From Larkinella sp. C7 (GTDB lineage Bacteria > Bacteroidota > Bacteroidia > Cytophagales > Spirosomataceae): a stretch of 64,000 bases of DNA. Positions 18,839 through 27,185 of the stretch are shown piece by piece; positions within the stretch are counted from its first letter, which is position 1, and each line of letters starts with the position of its first letter. The notes under the pieces are model-generated. The model saw only the letters and a program-made list of their open reading frames with translations, was not told the DNA's origin and made no database searches. The translations under genes were made by a program, and so were the position numbers. Location of the stretch: positions 696,633 through 760,632 of the forward strand of contig NZ_VBSL01000002.1 in assembly GCF_006149005.1 (NCBI RefSeq). The letters are read 5' to 3'.

Positions 18839-19758
18839 GTTCGATCTCCGTCATCATTCTGACCCACAACGAAGAAAAACACATTGGCCGGTGCATTGCC
18901 AGTTTGCTCCCGTTTACCAAACAGATTTTCATCGTCGACTCCTTTTCAACCGATCAAACCGTTGAAATTGCCCGGGCGATGGGGGCCGTTGTCGTTCAGA
19001 ATCCCTGGGTCAATTACGCGACGCAGTTCAATTATGGTATCCGCCACATTCCGTTCCAGACCTCCTGGCTCATGCGGATGGATGCGGATGAGTACGTTTT
19101 GCCCGAACTGGCAACCGAAATCAACACCCGGCTTACCACCCTGCCCGATGATGTCAGCGGTATTTACGTCAAACGCCGGGTGATGTTCATGAACCGCTGG
19201 ATGCGTCACGGCGATTACTACCCGATCTGGCTGCTCCGAATCTGGCGCAGTGGTCAGGGCATTTGCGAGGAAAGCTGGATGGACGAACACATTAAGCTGT
19301 CGACGGGCCGTTCCATCCAGTTCGAGCATGATCTGGTGGATCACAACCTTAACAATTTAACGTGGTGGACACAAAAACATAACCTGTACGCCATCCGCGA
19401 AGTGATCGATATTCTCAACATTCGCTTTAACTTTGACCAGTCGATTCGGGTTGAACCGAAGTTTTTTGGAACGCAGGAACAACGCAAACGGTATCTGAAG
19501 CAGCGGTATGCGTCGCTGCCGCTCTTCACGCGGCCGGTGGTGTATTTTCTGTACCGGTACATCGTTCGGCTGGGTGTGCTGGACGGACGCCCCGGACTGA
19601 TGTGGCATTTTTTGCAGGGACTCTGGTACCGGTTTCTGGTCGATGCCAAACTGTATGAAGTCTATCACCGGGTAGGTACGGATAAACAAGCGATTATAGA
19701 TTTTTTCCGAACAGAATATGGAAAAGACCTCCAGGCCCGGCAGCCGGGTCAGCACTGA
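18835..19758 (+). CDS. Glycosyltransferase family 2 (WaaE/KdtX-like)
   Basis: 307 residues. SVIILTHNEEKHIGRCIASL, FIVDSFSTDQTVEIAR and the metal-binding MDADEYV are the standard blocks of the LPS-type GT2 subgroup that includes WaaE-like beta-glucosyltransferases. The Q-x2-Y basic C-terminal segments are amphipathic and may touch the membrane. The gene overlaps its upstream neighbour by 4 bp and the acetyltransferase downstream by 41 bp. Confidence 0.87.
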   Translation: MSSISVIILTHNEEKHIGRCIASLLPFTKQIFIVDSFSTDQTVEIARAMGAVVVQNPWVNYATQFNYGIRHIPFQTSWLMRMDADEYVLPELATEINTRLTTLPDDVSGIYVKRRVMFMNRWMRHGDYYPIWLLRIWRSGQGICEESWMDEHIKLSTGRSIQFEHDLVDHNLNNLTWWTQKHNLYAIREVIDILNIRFNFDQSIRVEPKFFGTQEQRKRYLKQRYASLPLFTRPVVYFLYRYIVRLGVLDGRPGLMWHFLQGLWYRFLVDAKLYEVYHRVGTDKQAIIDFFRTEYGKDLQARQPGQH

Positions 19759-20296
19759 CCTGTCGGTTTACAACAACAGTTGGTGGAACCCCGGCGGCTC
19801 CCGGCTCAAAATCATTCTGTGGTTTTTGGTGAGTTCGGTCTCCATCAATTCGTATCTGCCCCTTCCGGTACGGCTCAAAAAGTGGATTCTCACCCTATTT
19901 GGGGCCAAAATCGGGGTGGGGCTGGCCATCAAACCGGCGGTCAACATCAAATTCCCGTGGCTGCTCACCATCGGCGATTATGTCTGGATCGGCGAAGGCG
20001 TCTGGATCGATAACCTGGCTCCGGTCACGATCGGCAACCACGTCTGCATTTCGCAGGGAGCCATGCTCGAAACCGGTAATCACAATTACCGGAGCCGAAC
20101 GTTCGATTTATTTGTTAAACCCATACACCTGGACAACGGCGTCTGGATCGGTGCGAAATCAGTCGTATGCCCCGGGGTTACCTGCCACTCTCACGCCATT
20201 CTTGCGGTGGGATCGGTGGCCACCCAGCCGCTCGAAGCCTACGGAATTTACCAGGGCAACCCGGCCGTCTGGGTTAAAAACCGCGAAATTCAATGA
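19718..20296 (+). CDS. WcaF-like acetyltransferase
   Basis: 192 residues. The N-terminal DLSVYNNSWWNPGGSR block is the recognisable signature of the colanic-acid WcaF subgroup. It is followed by an LbH domain with ITIGDYVWIGEGVWIDN, VTIGNHVCISQGA and the catalytic-loop GNHNYRSRTFDL. It probably O-acetylates a sugar of the polymer using acetyl-CoA. The unusually long 41-bp overlap with the preceding gene suggests coupled translation. The ATG chosen keeps the WcaF signature intact. Confidence 0.88.
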   Translation: MEKTSRPGSRVSTDLSVYNNSWWNPGGSRLKIILWFLVSSVSINSYLPLPVRLKKWILTLFGAKIGVGLAIKPAVNIKFPWLLTIGDYVWIGEGVWIDNLAPVTIGNHVCISQGAMLETGNHNYRSRTFDLFVKPIHLDNGVWIGAKSVVCPGVTCHSHAILAVGSVATQPLEAYGIYQGNPAVWVKNREIQ

Positions 20297-21045
20297 AAGT
20301 AACGATCATAACGGTGGTGTTCAATGGCGCAGGAACGGTTCGTGACAGCATCGAATCGGTGCTGAACCAGACCCATCCCGATATTGAATACATCGTCATC
20401 GATGGCAATTCGACCGACAACACGGCCGAGGTAGTCCGCTCCTACGGTTCCCGCATCACCCGCTTCGTGTCGGAGCCTGACAAGGGTTTGTACGATGCGA
20501 TTAACAAAGGCATCCGGCTGGCGACGGGCGACATCATCGGTCTTATTAACGCCGACGATTTCTACCACCATTCCCAGGTAGTCGAAAAAGTGGTCCAGCT
20601 TTTCGAAAAAACGAACTGTGATGCCGTGTATGGTGACGTCATTTACGTCAATGCGGAAAATACGCAGAAAATTGATCGATACTGGAAAGTGGGCGAATAC
20701 AAAGAGGGTGCCTTTCTATGGGGCTGGATGCCCCCCCACCCGACCTGCTTCATCCGTCGGTCGGTGTATGAAAAACTGGGCGGGTATACGCTCGAACTGA
20801 AAAGCTCGTCCGATTATGAACTGCTGCTGCGGTACATCCACAAACACAAAATCAAACTCAGTTACCTGCCCGAAGTACTGGTGACCATGCGTTCGGGCGG
20901 CATGAGCAACGCAACGCTAAAACACCGCTGGCGGGCCAATCGCGAAGACCGTCAGGGCTGGAAATTAAACGGTTTGCGTCCTTATTTTTTTACACTTTTT
21001 CTGAAACCATTAAGAAAACTTGACCAGCTTCTACCAAAGCTGTGA
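20293..21045 (+). CDS. Glycosyltransferase family 2
   Basis: 250 residues, a compact GT2 with VTIITVVFNGAGTVRDSIES, VIDGNSTDNTAEV and GLINADDFY as the acidic metal site. GWMPPHPTCFIRRSVYEKLGGY is typical of WcaA/WbbD-like GT2 enzymes. It overlaps the acetyltransferase by 4 bp and is the last of the tightly packed transferases before a 138-bp spacer. Confidence 0.9.
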   Translation: MKVTIITVVFNGAGTVRDSIESVLNQTHPDIEYIVIDGNSTDNTAEVVRSYGSRITRFVSEPDKGLYDAINKGIRLATGDIIGLINADDFYHHSQVVEKVVQLFEKTNCDAVYGDVIYVNAENTQKIDRYWKVGEYKEGAFLWGWMPPHPTCFIRRSVYEKLGGYTLELKSSSDYELLLRYIHKHKIKLSYLPEVLVTMRSGGMSNATLKHRWRANREDRQGWKLNGLRPYFFTLFLKPLRKLDQLLPKL

Positions 21046-21183
21046 AAAATAAACGTTTTTTGCACCGCATGATAAAAATACTATACCACTTAGTCAGTTT
21101 TGATTGTACCAAAATTATAAAACAGTAACATTTACGCTCTGTCCCTGTGATTTTATAACCAACGTATCATCACACCTGTCCTT

Positions 21184-22392
21184 ATGAATCTGGAATTGCT
21201 TCTTTCTTATATCCAAAATAAACTTACCGACGATTTGTTCCAACTGGGACTTTACCAGTGCCTACTGTCGTTTCTGGTCGCTTGTTTTGTAGCCGTCGTA
21301 TCCATCCCTGTCGTCATCAAAATTTCGGAGTTGAAGTTTCTCATGGAGAAACCCGGCTCGCGCAGTTCCCACAAAACGGCCACCCCAACTTTCGGCGGAA
21401 TTGCCATCTTTGCCGCCATTCTGATCAGCTATTTTCTCTGGCCGGCCATCGACCAGACCGATATTTACCGGACCAACCTGTCCATTGTCGGCATGTCGAT
21501 TTTGTTTTTCATCGGGATCAAAGACGACATGGTGGGCATCGACCCCAACAAAAAGATTTTCTTCCAGGTGTTGCCATCCCTGATTCTGATTTTCTTCGGC
21601 AAACTGCGGATCGATTACCTTTACGGCATCTTCGGCCTGTATCACATCAATGATGTGTTTTCGGTGCTCATCACCTGCCTTATTTTCATCACGATCATCA
21701 ACGCCATCAACCTCATCGACGGCATCGACGGCCTGGCGGGGGCCATTTCTACCCTGGCAGCGTTGACATTCGGAAGCTGGTTTCTGCTCACCAATCACTT
21801 TGCCATGGCGTGTCTGGCCTTCACCTTGTCGGGCGCACTGGTCGGTTTTCTGCGGTTTAACTTTTCGCACACCAGCAAGATTTTCATGGGCAACACCGGC
21901 TCGCTCATTCTGGGCTTCCTGCTGTCGTTTTTTGCCGTCCGGTTCATCAACCTGAACAACTCCTTCCGGTTCGATCCCACGTCGTTTTTCAACGCGCCGA
22001 TCATTGCCATCGTGGTGCTGATCGTACCGATTTTCGACACCCTGCGGGTTTTTCTGGTGCGGATCATGGCTGGTCGTTCGCCTTTCTCGGCCGACCGCAA
22101 CCACATGCACCACATCATGATCGACAACGGTCTGACGCACGCAGCGGCCACGGCGGTGCTTTGCACGATTTCGCTGGTGAATACGGTTTTGTTTTTCCTT
22201 TTTCACCGCGACATCACCAACACGGTTTCGCTGTTTATTCTGATCGGGATGTTTTTCCTCTATATGGCCACCGGCGTTTTTCTGAAGATGCGGGCGCGCG
22301 TTCAGGCTATTGACAAACAACGCCGGAAAGGTCTCTACGCCAGTCAATTGGTCAATGCCCTGTCCGGAAAAAACTTTTTGAGATACCTGTAA
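21184..22392 (+). CDS. WecA/MraY-family undecaprenyl-phosphate phosphosugar-1-transferase
   Basis: 402 residues with about eleven membrane helices. The conserved cytoplasmic motifs are present: GIKDDMVGIDPNKK (DD motif), INLIDGIDGLAG (nucleotide/metal site), FMGNTGSLILGF and the basic-loop ADRNHMHH. The enzyme links a sugar phosphate to undecaprenyl phosphate and so starts lipid-linked glycan synthesis. The C-terminal MRARVQAID tail is cytoplasmic and basic. It probably provides the primer for the polysaccharide built by the genes upstream. Confidence 0.92.
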   Translation: MNLELLLSYIQNKLTDDLFQLGLYQCLLSFLVACFVAVVSIPVVIKISELKFLMEKPGSRSSHKTATPTFGGIAIFAAILISYFLWPAIDQTDIYRTNLSIVGMSILFFIGIKDDMVGIDPNKKIFFQVLPSLILIFFGKLRIDYLYGIFGLYHINDVFSVLITCLIFITIINAINLIDGIDGLAGAISTLAALTFGSWFLLTNHFAMACLAFTLSGALVGFLRFNFSHTSKIFMGNTGSLILGFLLSFFAVRFINLNNSFRFDPTSFFNAPIIAIVVLIVPIFDTLRVFLVRIMAGRSPFSADRNHMHHIMIDNGLTHAAATAVLCTISLVNTVLFFLFHRDITNTVSLFILIGMFFLYMATGVFLKMRARVQAIDKQRRKGLYASQLVNALSGKNFLRYL

Positions 22393-22470
22393 CCAGCAAC
22401 TCCGACGACGGTCTTCGCCAACAAACGGGATTCTCTTTTGTTATACGTCCATACTTAAAATGGACGAACC

Positions 22471-22779
22471 ATGGAAAATCAGACCAAAGGAGACTCGGCC
22501 GCCGATTCCCCTAAACCCGGCAATTATCGTCAATCCCAATCAATGGAAAATGAGGACGGCCTGCCGCCCCTCTCCGAAGCCGATACGGCTCCGATGTACA
22601 CCGATCTGGGTTTAGGCTCCGAAGATACCTACAACAAAGGCGACGACGAAGCCACGGACACACTGCTTTACACCGACACCCACACCGCCATCAACACTGC
22701 CGAAAACCGCTCCAACTCTCTGGCCTACGAGGGCGATATCGACGACTTGACGACGGAGATTGAGCCGGAACAAGAGTAA
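22471..22779 (+). CDS. Small acidic hypothetical protein
   Basis: 102 residues, very rich in Asp, Glu, Thr and Ser, with no membrane segment and no recognised domain. Composition suggests a largely disordered cytoplasmic protein. It lies 78 bp after the WecA-like gene on the same strand and ends just before a perfect 20-bp inverted repeat, so it is probably the last gene of the locus. Function unknown. Confidence 0.6.
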   Translation: MENQTKGDSAADSPKPGNYRQSQSMENEDGLPPLSEADTAPMYTDLGLGSEDTYNKGDDEATDTLLYTDTHTAINTAENRSNSLAYEGDIDDLTTEIEPEQE

Positions 22780-22789
22780 GTTTTCAGTA

Positions 22790-22872
22790 TTCGATTTATC
22801 GTTTACGGGAGCTGGCGCATGTTTCTGGCCTAAGTTGTCAAATGTGTTAGCCCCCGTAAACGATAAATCGAA
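22790..22872. terminator. Perfect 20-bp inverted repeat between convergent genes
   Basis: Arms at 22790-22809 and 22853-22872 (TTCGATTTATCGTTTACGGG and its exact complement) are separated by 43 bp. They sit between the end of the acidic-protein gene and the end of msrA, which converge here. The location fits a bidirectional terminator, although the long loop and missing T-run make it more like the other palindromic spacers of this window. Confidence 0.6.
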
Positions 22873-22886
22873 CACCGTAAATCCAC

Positions 22887-23543
22887 TTACGAATTCGTCT
22901 TCCCTTCACTCTTCAACTTCCCCTTCATGGCTTTCCGAAGCTTTTCTACTTTGGGCAGTGACACGCTCTGAATGTAGGGCTGATTGGGGTGCAGTCTGCA
23001 ATAGTTCTGGTGATAGTTCTCCGCCGGATAAAACTCCTTCAACGGCAGGACTTCCGTTACCACCGGGTTTTTGTAGTGTTTGGAGGCATTGGTCCGCTGA
23101 ATAGCGGCTTCAATGGCCTGTTTCTCCGCAGGAGTGCGGTAAAAGGCCACTGAACGGTAATCACGACCGACATCCGGTCCCTGGCGATTGAGGGTCGTGG
23201 GATCATGACCAGCGAAAAAAGCCTCTAACAGATCGTTGTAACTGATCACAGCCGGATCATAATATACCTGAACTGATTCGGCGTGGCCGGTTTCGTCGGT
23301 TCCTACCTGCTCATACGTCGGGTTTTTCACGAAGCCCCCGGCGTAACCCGAAATCACTTCCCGAACACCTTTCAGTTGGTCGAAGCCTTCTTCCTGCGCC
23401 CAGAAACAGCCGCCGGCAAAGGTCGCTACCGCTTCACCGGGTTTCAGAACCGGTAGTTTAGCCGGGTTGGTATCCTGTGTTTTTGCGGGCGTACATCCCA
23501 CCAGGAACAGCAGACTCAACGCAACAATTTTAATGGATTTCAT
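22887..23543 (-). CDS. msrA: Peptide-methionine (S)-S-oxide reductase, lipoprotein form
   Basis: About 218 residues from the ATG at 23543. An upstream in-frame start would add ten residues ahead of the signal peptide and is unlikely. KIVALSLLFLVGC is a lipoprotein signal, so the enzyme is exported and anchored by Cys. The catalytic motif FAGGCFW is followed by HDPTTLNRQGPDVG and YHQNY, all MsrA hallmarks. It reduces methionine-S-sulfoxide in envelope proteins. It lies downstream of the YHS-DinB-DoxX-YceI operon on the same strand. Confidence 0.95.
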   Translation of the reverse strand: MKSIKIVALSLLFLVGCTPAKTQDTNPAKLPVLKPGEAVATFAGGCFWAQEEGFDQLKGVREVISGYAGGFVKNPTYEQVGTDETGHAESVQVYYDPAVISYNDLLEAFFAGHDPTTLNRQGPDVGRDYRSVAFYRTPAEKQAIEAAIQRTNASKHYKNPVVTEVLPLKEFYPAENYHQNYCRLHPNQPYIQSVSLPKVEKLRKAMKGKLKSEGKTNS

Positions 23544-23627
23544 AACAAAGATTGGTTTATACTTTCTGAACAAATTCCAGCGAAACGCCGTTCAGGCAAG
23601 CCGGACGGCAGAGACCAGACAACTACC

Positions 23628-24188
23628 TTATCGGGTCGTCACCGGCGTTGTGACTTGCTGCGTCTGCACCACCACCCGAACGGTTACTTCATTTCCCATC
23701 AGCAGACCGGATTTTCCGACCTCATAATCCAGCCGGTTGAGCGTAAACTGACCTGAGAACGTAGCTGTCATTCCTTTCTGAACAATGGTGAGCGGGATCG
23801 TTACGGCGCGGGTGGTGTTTTTAATCGTCAGTTCAAACATGCCGGTATAGGCGTCGTTTTCCTGCCGTTCGACGCGGGTGGAGCGCAAACTGATCCGGGG
23901 ATAGGTGGCTGCGTCGAAATACTCCTTTTTTTTCAGGTGATTATTCCGCAGACCAATACCCGTTTCGAGGGTCGCGGTTTCCACACTGGCCGAAAGCTGC
24001 GTCTTTTCGGGCAGGGCCGGGTCGAAAATCAGGTCTCCCGAAAAACCGCCGAAGGTACCGGTGACGGTCAGACCCGCATTCCGGATGCTGAACGTTACCG
24101 TTGCCTTGGTAGGTTTCCAGTGGATCTGGGCGACCGCGCTCAGGTCGATCACCAGAGCCGTTATCAGGGTTAGAAGGACGGTTTTCAT
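23628..24188 (-). CDS. YceI-family periplasmic protein
   Basis: 186 residues with an N-terminal signal peptide ending near AVAQ. Beta-strand pattern and motifs are those of the YceI lipocalin-like fold: HWKPTKATVTFSIRNAG, GTFGGFSGDLIFDP, LRNNHLKKKEYFDAATYP. Members bind isoprenoids or similar amphiphiles in the periplasm. The gene starts 1 bp from the end of the beta-barrel gene upstream, so the two are almost certainly co-expressed. Confidence 0.9.
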   Translation of the reverse strand: MKTVLLTLITALVIDLSAVAQIHWKPTKATVTFSIRNAGLTVTGTFGGFSGDLIFDPALPEKTQLSASVETATLETGIGLRNNHLKKKEYFDAATYPRISLRSTRVERQENDAYTGMFELTIKNTTRAVTIPLTIVQKGMTATFSGQFTLNRLDYEVGKSGLLMGNEVTVRVVVQTQQVTTPVTTR

Positions 24189-24189
24189 C

Positions 24190-24912
24190 TTAAAAATGGT
24201 AGGCTAGCGCCAGCATCGGCATGGCATTTTTGCTGCGAAACCGGTCATTCTCGAAGGTTAATGTGCGGTCGGTAGTATACTCGACAAACTGAAACCCGAT
24301 TCCGCCCCGTACACTCACTTTCGGCGTAAACCGATACCGGACGTACGCTTCGGAGTTCAAGCTCCCCCGGTCGCTGTCGCTGATCAACAGAATGTTAAAC
24401 CGGGTCGGGCTGGCCGACTGCACCGTTCCACTCAGCGACGACCGCACCGGGGCATTGGCGTAGAAAACCCCGCTTTGCGACCCACCCAGCGTCACCCCAA
24501 TGGCGTCGATGTTGATACCGACCTCAAACCGTTGCGTCAGGGCAAACTCGATGTGAATGCTGGCGTTGAGCGAGGTGGTACGGGTGCGGTTGAGTTGGAG
24601 TGTGTCCAGGTTGGCGAGAATGTTCTCGGTAAACAACGCGACAATGCTTTCGGTGCCGGACGTGAGCCGGGCTGGGGCCGTAATGTAGTCGAGCCTGCCG
24701 CCAAAAGCCGAGGTGAGCCGCAATCCATAGCCCAAACGAAACCGGTTTGAACGGCCGATGCCGTGCAATTGGTTGACCGTCAGAGCCGCCGTGCCGAAAT
24801 CACGTTTGGCCGCAACGCCCAGATCGACGGTTCGGGTCAACGGTTTGTGGGGTGACTGTGCCCGACAGATGACCGGCAACGACAGGAGTAAAAAGACAAG
24901 GAATCGATTCAT
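24190..24912 (-). CDS. Outer-membrane beta-barrel protein, probably DUF5777 family
   Basis: 240 residues with a signal peptide ending at CRAQS and alternating hydrophobic strands to the end, finishing LALAYHF with the C-terminal aromatic residue expected of an outer-membrane barrel. It resembles the DUF5777 family, which usually accompanies YceI, DM13 or cytochrome genes in Bacteroidota. No enzymatic motif is visible. It sits between the DoxX-DM13 and YceI genes of the operon. Confidence 0.7.
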   Translation of the reverse strand: MNRFLVFLLLSLPVICRAQSPHKPLTRTVDLGVAAKRDFGTAALTVNQLHGIGRSNRFRLGYGLRLTSAFGGRLDYITAPARLTSGTESIVALFTENILANLDTLQLNRTRTTSLNASIHIEFALTQRFEVGINIDAIGVTLGGSQSGVFYANAPVRSSLSGTVQSASPTRFNILLISDSDRGSLNSEAYVRYRFTPKVSVRGGIGFQFVEYTTDRTLTFENDRFRSKNAMPMLALAYHF

Positions 24913-24931
24913 GACGGTTCGGGTTAAGAGA

Positions 24932-25771
24932 CTATTGCAGTTTGGCGTGGCCGAATAAAACGCTGTAGGCCTTACACCAGATCAGGATGGTTCGCTGGCG
25001 GGCGGGATCGAACGAGGCTGGTGCTTCCAGAAAGAAGGAACCGGTATTGGTTAGTTTCTGTACTTCGATAAAATTGGTCAGGCTGGTATCTTCAGCAAGG
25101 TAAATCCGCAGATCCGGTCCGCCATCCGTACTGAAATTCTCAAACAGTATCGTTCGTTTGCCGGCTTTGTCATACACTTTTACCGTTCCTTTCACCGTAT
25201 GGACATTGTTCATAAACATGCCTTCCACGAGCAGTTGCTGCCCCGTCGCGTCGAATATTTTGGTGTTATCGGTTGTGCTGACCGGCTTGTCAACCGTCCC
25301 GACCGGCGTCAGTTCCGGGTCTTGGGTACAGCCCGACAGTCCCCCCAAAATCACTACCCAAACCACAAACTGCCGCCAGCGCCCCGGGTACCGGATGGTG
25401 GCCACTACCTGTCGGTAGCTGACGGCCAACACGTACAGACAGGTGACCAGTACCGTCAGGGCGTAGGCAAACAGCAAGCCGCCATCGCCCTGAATTTCAA
25501 CCCCTAAAACCGTCAAATGGGCACCAATGGCCCCGATCATGATGCCGACGCCCAGCAACGCCCCCATCCAACTGGTTCGGGGAATCAGCAGCAAAACCGA
25601 CGCGAGGAGTTCGGCCACCCCGCTGGCAATCCGTCCGCCGGGTTCCATGTTCAGGGTTGAGAAGATATAAACGCTTTCGGGAGCGGCTGTAAATTTGAAA
25701 AACAGCGTCTGAAGCATGATGCCAGCGGCCACAAGCCGGGCCAGCCAGAGTACAAGGGATGTGAGTTTCAT
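24932..25771 (-). CDS. DoxX-like membrane protein fused to a DM13 domain
   Basis: 279 residues. Residues 1-115 form four helices of DoxX type (LFFKFTAAPESV at the end of the first). Residues 133-148 (RQFVVWVVILGGLSGC) look exactly like a lipoprotein signal with C148 as acylation site, then residues 165-279 form a DM13 domain ending IWCKAYSVLFGHAKL. DM13 is a proposed redox/electron-transfer module. Either this is one five-helix protein, or the DM13 part is also made from the in-frame GTG at 25366 as a separate lipoprotein. No stop or frameshift separates the parts. Confidence 0.82.
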   Translation of the reverse strand: MKLTSLVLWLARLVAAGIMLQTLFFKFTAAPESVYIFSTLNMEPGGRIASGVAELLASVLLLIPRTSWMGALLGVGIMIGAIGAHLTVLGVEIQGDGGLLFAYALTVLVTCLYVLAVSYRQVVATIRYPGRWRQFVVWVVILGGLSGCTQDPELTPVGTVDKPVSTTDNTKIFDATGQQLLVEGMFMNNVHTVKGTVKVYDKAGKRTILFENFSTDGGPDLRIYLAEDTSLTNFIEVQKLTNTGSFFLEAPASFDPARQRTILIWCKAYSVLFGHAKLQ

Positions 25772-25820
25772 AGTGAATAAGAGATGGAGTGAATGAGATA
25801 AAATGGATCGTGGCCGACGG

Positions 25821-26357
25821 TTAATTCACCAGGGCTTTTTCCGACTGAGCGGGCGACGGTCTTTTTTGGTGGGCAACGGTAGCGTAGGCGACTCCGAAGT
25901 GGGCCGGTATCTGAACGTGCGGAAAAACCGCTTCCAGGCCAATGCGGATGATGGCACTGTGGTGAATGGCGTGTTCGATGTTGTAGAGCAGTTCGCGGTA
26001 AAACGTCGTCAGGATGGCCACATCCGGGATCGCGTCCGGCAAATACGACGCTTCCAGGTCCAGCAGGCGGTCTTCCGTACAACAAGCCAATTGTCCCATC
26101 ATCTGCTGAATGGCAGCCACGGCTTCTGCCGGGCTGTTTTCCAGTGACTCCTGCCGAATCCGGCGGTCGTAATTGAGGTAACCGGTGTGGTAGGCCGTCA
26201 GCGAAAGCGCGTAAAATTCGATGATGTGCCGCAGGTGTTTCCCCACCGAACTCCCCATCAGCAAATCGAGCGGACGCGTGTATTCGTGGGGTTCAAGTTG
26301 GGCGATCACCGCCGTGAGCTGGCCCAACAGATGGGCCGAAGTGTCCTGCAATTTCAT
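25821..26357 (-). CDS. DinB-like four-helix protein
   Basis: 178 residues, mostly helical. HLRHIIEFY and NIEHAIHHSAIIRIGL supply the histidines that bind a divalent metal in DinB/YfiT-like proteins. Members include thiol-dependent transferases, but this one cannot be given a substrate. It is second in the operon, 30 bp after the YHS gene and 49 bp before DoxX-DM13. Confidence 0.75.
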   Translation of the reverse strand: MKLQDTSAHLLGQLTAVIAQLEPHEYTRPLDLLMGSSVGKHLRHIIEFYALSLTAYHTGYLNYDRRIRQESLENSPAEAVAAIQQMMGQLACCTEDRLLDLEASYLPDAIPDVAILTTFYRELLYNIEHAIHHSAIIRIGLEAVFPHVQIPAHFGVAYATVAHQKRPSPAQSEKALVN

Positions 26358-26387
26358 AAATAGGAAGGTCAGGCGTGGAAAAGTCGG

Positions 26388-26888
26388 TTAGTTGCTTAGT
26401 AGTTTTTGCCAGTTTTGATCGGCTTTGCGCTGCAGATTCGTCTCGTCTTTCTGCCACTTGGGCAGCGTATTGTTGAAAAAAGTGTGGTAGAACAGGTACA
26501 GCCGACCGTCGCGCACCTCGAACGTTTCCGGATCGATCTCCACTTTTTCGCCCGACTCACCCATCGCGTAGGCACACCAGCCGCCGTAAGCCGGGGCATA
26601 CGATCCGGGGGCTTTCAGGAACCGGTCCCGGTTGGCAACCGACGCAAACCGGTACGTGGCTCCCTGATACTGGGTGGAAATCGTTTTCTGTCCTTTTGTG
26701 GCTTTTTTCACCGTGAAATAGGCTACCGGGTCGTAGCCCTGAATGGCCAGCCCGTCGTCCAGGTTGGCGTGTTTGGCAAGCGTGGCGTCCCGTTGTGCCT
26801 GTGCCGCCGAAAGCGTCAGGAGCCAAAGCAGGCTTCCTAAAATGAGTGGGGCAAACGGGTTCCGCGCCCGGATTAGGTGGGTGTTCAT
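26388..26888 (-). CDS. Exported YHS-domain protein (first copy)
   Basis: About 166 residues from the ATG at 26888; a TTG nine bases upstream is a weaker alternative. A signal peptide ends near AAQAQ, followed by the YHS core: IQGYDPVAYFTVKKATKG, a TYRFASVANRDRFLKAP segment and YGGWCAYAMGESG. YHS modules are small metal-binding folds found in copper- and mercury-related and redox proteins. It is the first gene of the minus-strand operon and is related to the protein encoded at 35194. Confidence 0.85.
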   Translation of the reverse strand: MNTHLIRARNPFAPLILGSLLWLLTLSAAQAQRDATLAKHANLDDGLAIQGYDPVAYFTVKKATKGQKTISTQYQGATYRFASVANRDRFLKAPGSYAPAYGGWCAYAMGESGEKVEIDPETFEVRDGRLYLFYHTFFNNTLPKWQKDETNLQRKADQNWQKLLSN

Positions 26889-27185
26889 GTTTTTCAAGAT
26901 TCGTCATCAATCAGGTAAACTCTCTATCCAGTAGCCAATAAACATGCCCCAGCGTGCCAGGTCCCTGAAAACACCGCCAGCAGTGCGGAAAGCGGTTTTT
27001 TAGAACGTTGTCCTGTGTTCCCGGCCGGCCGACCGGTTTTGATATGTCGGGAGAGTCACGCTATTTCGGGAATTTGAACCGGAATTACGGCACCTCCGAC
27101 AGCCTGCTTTAACCCGATGCAACGAGTAGAAGCGTATTTGTGGCCGGAAAGGGCAACGGAATGAATTTTGCGGTTAACTTGGTCA
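26889..27185. other. Divergent intergenic region with weak sigma-54-like site
   Basis: 297 bp between the divergent YHS operon and the hybrid kinase gene, without a coding sequence. On the minus strand, TGGCACGCTGGGGCA at about 26946-26960 resembles a -24/-12 element, but the GG and GC are 9 rather than 10 bases apart. Further upstream, 27008-27022 (TTGTCCTGTGTTCCC) resembles one half of the palindrome found at 32543-32556. Both are weak matches. Confidence 0.25.

Noticed and set aside
21262..22347. Long open frame antisense to the WecA-like gene
   Set aside because: The translation is very rich in Arg, His, Gln and Asp without any family motif, as expected from the complement of a membrane protein gene.
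26946..26960. Sigma-54-like site for the left YHS operon on the minus strand
   Set aside because: GG and GC are separated by 9 bases instead of 10, a spacing normally not tolerated; kept only as a weak note.
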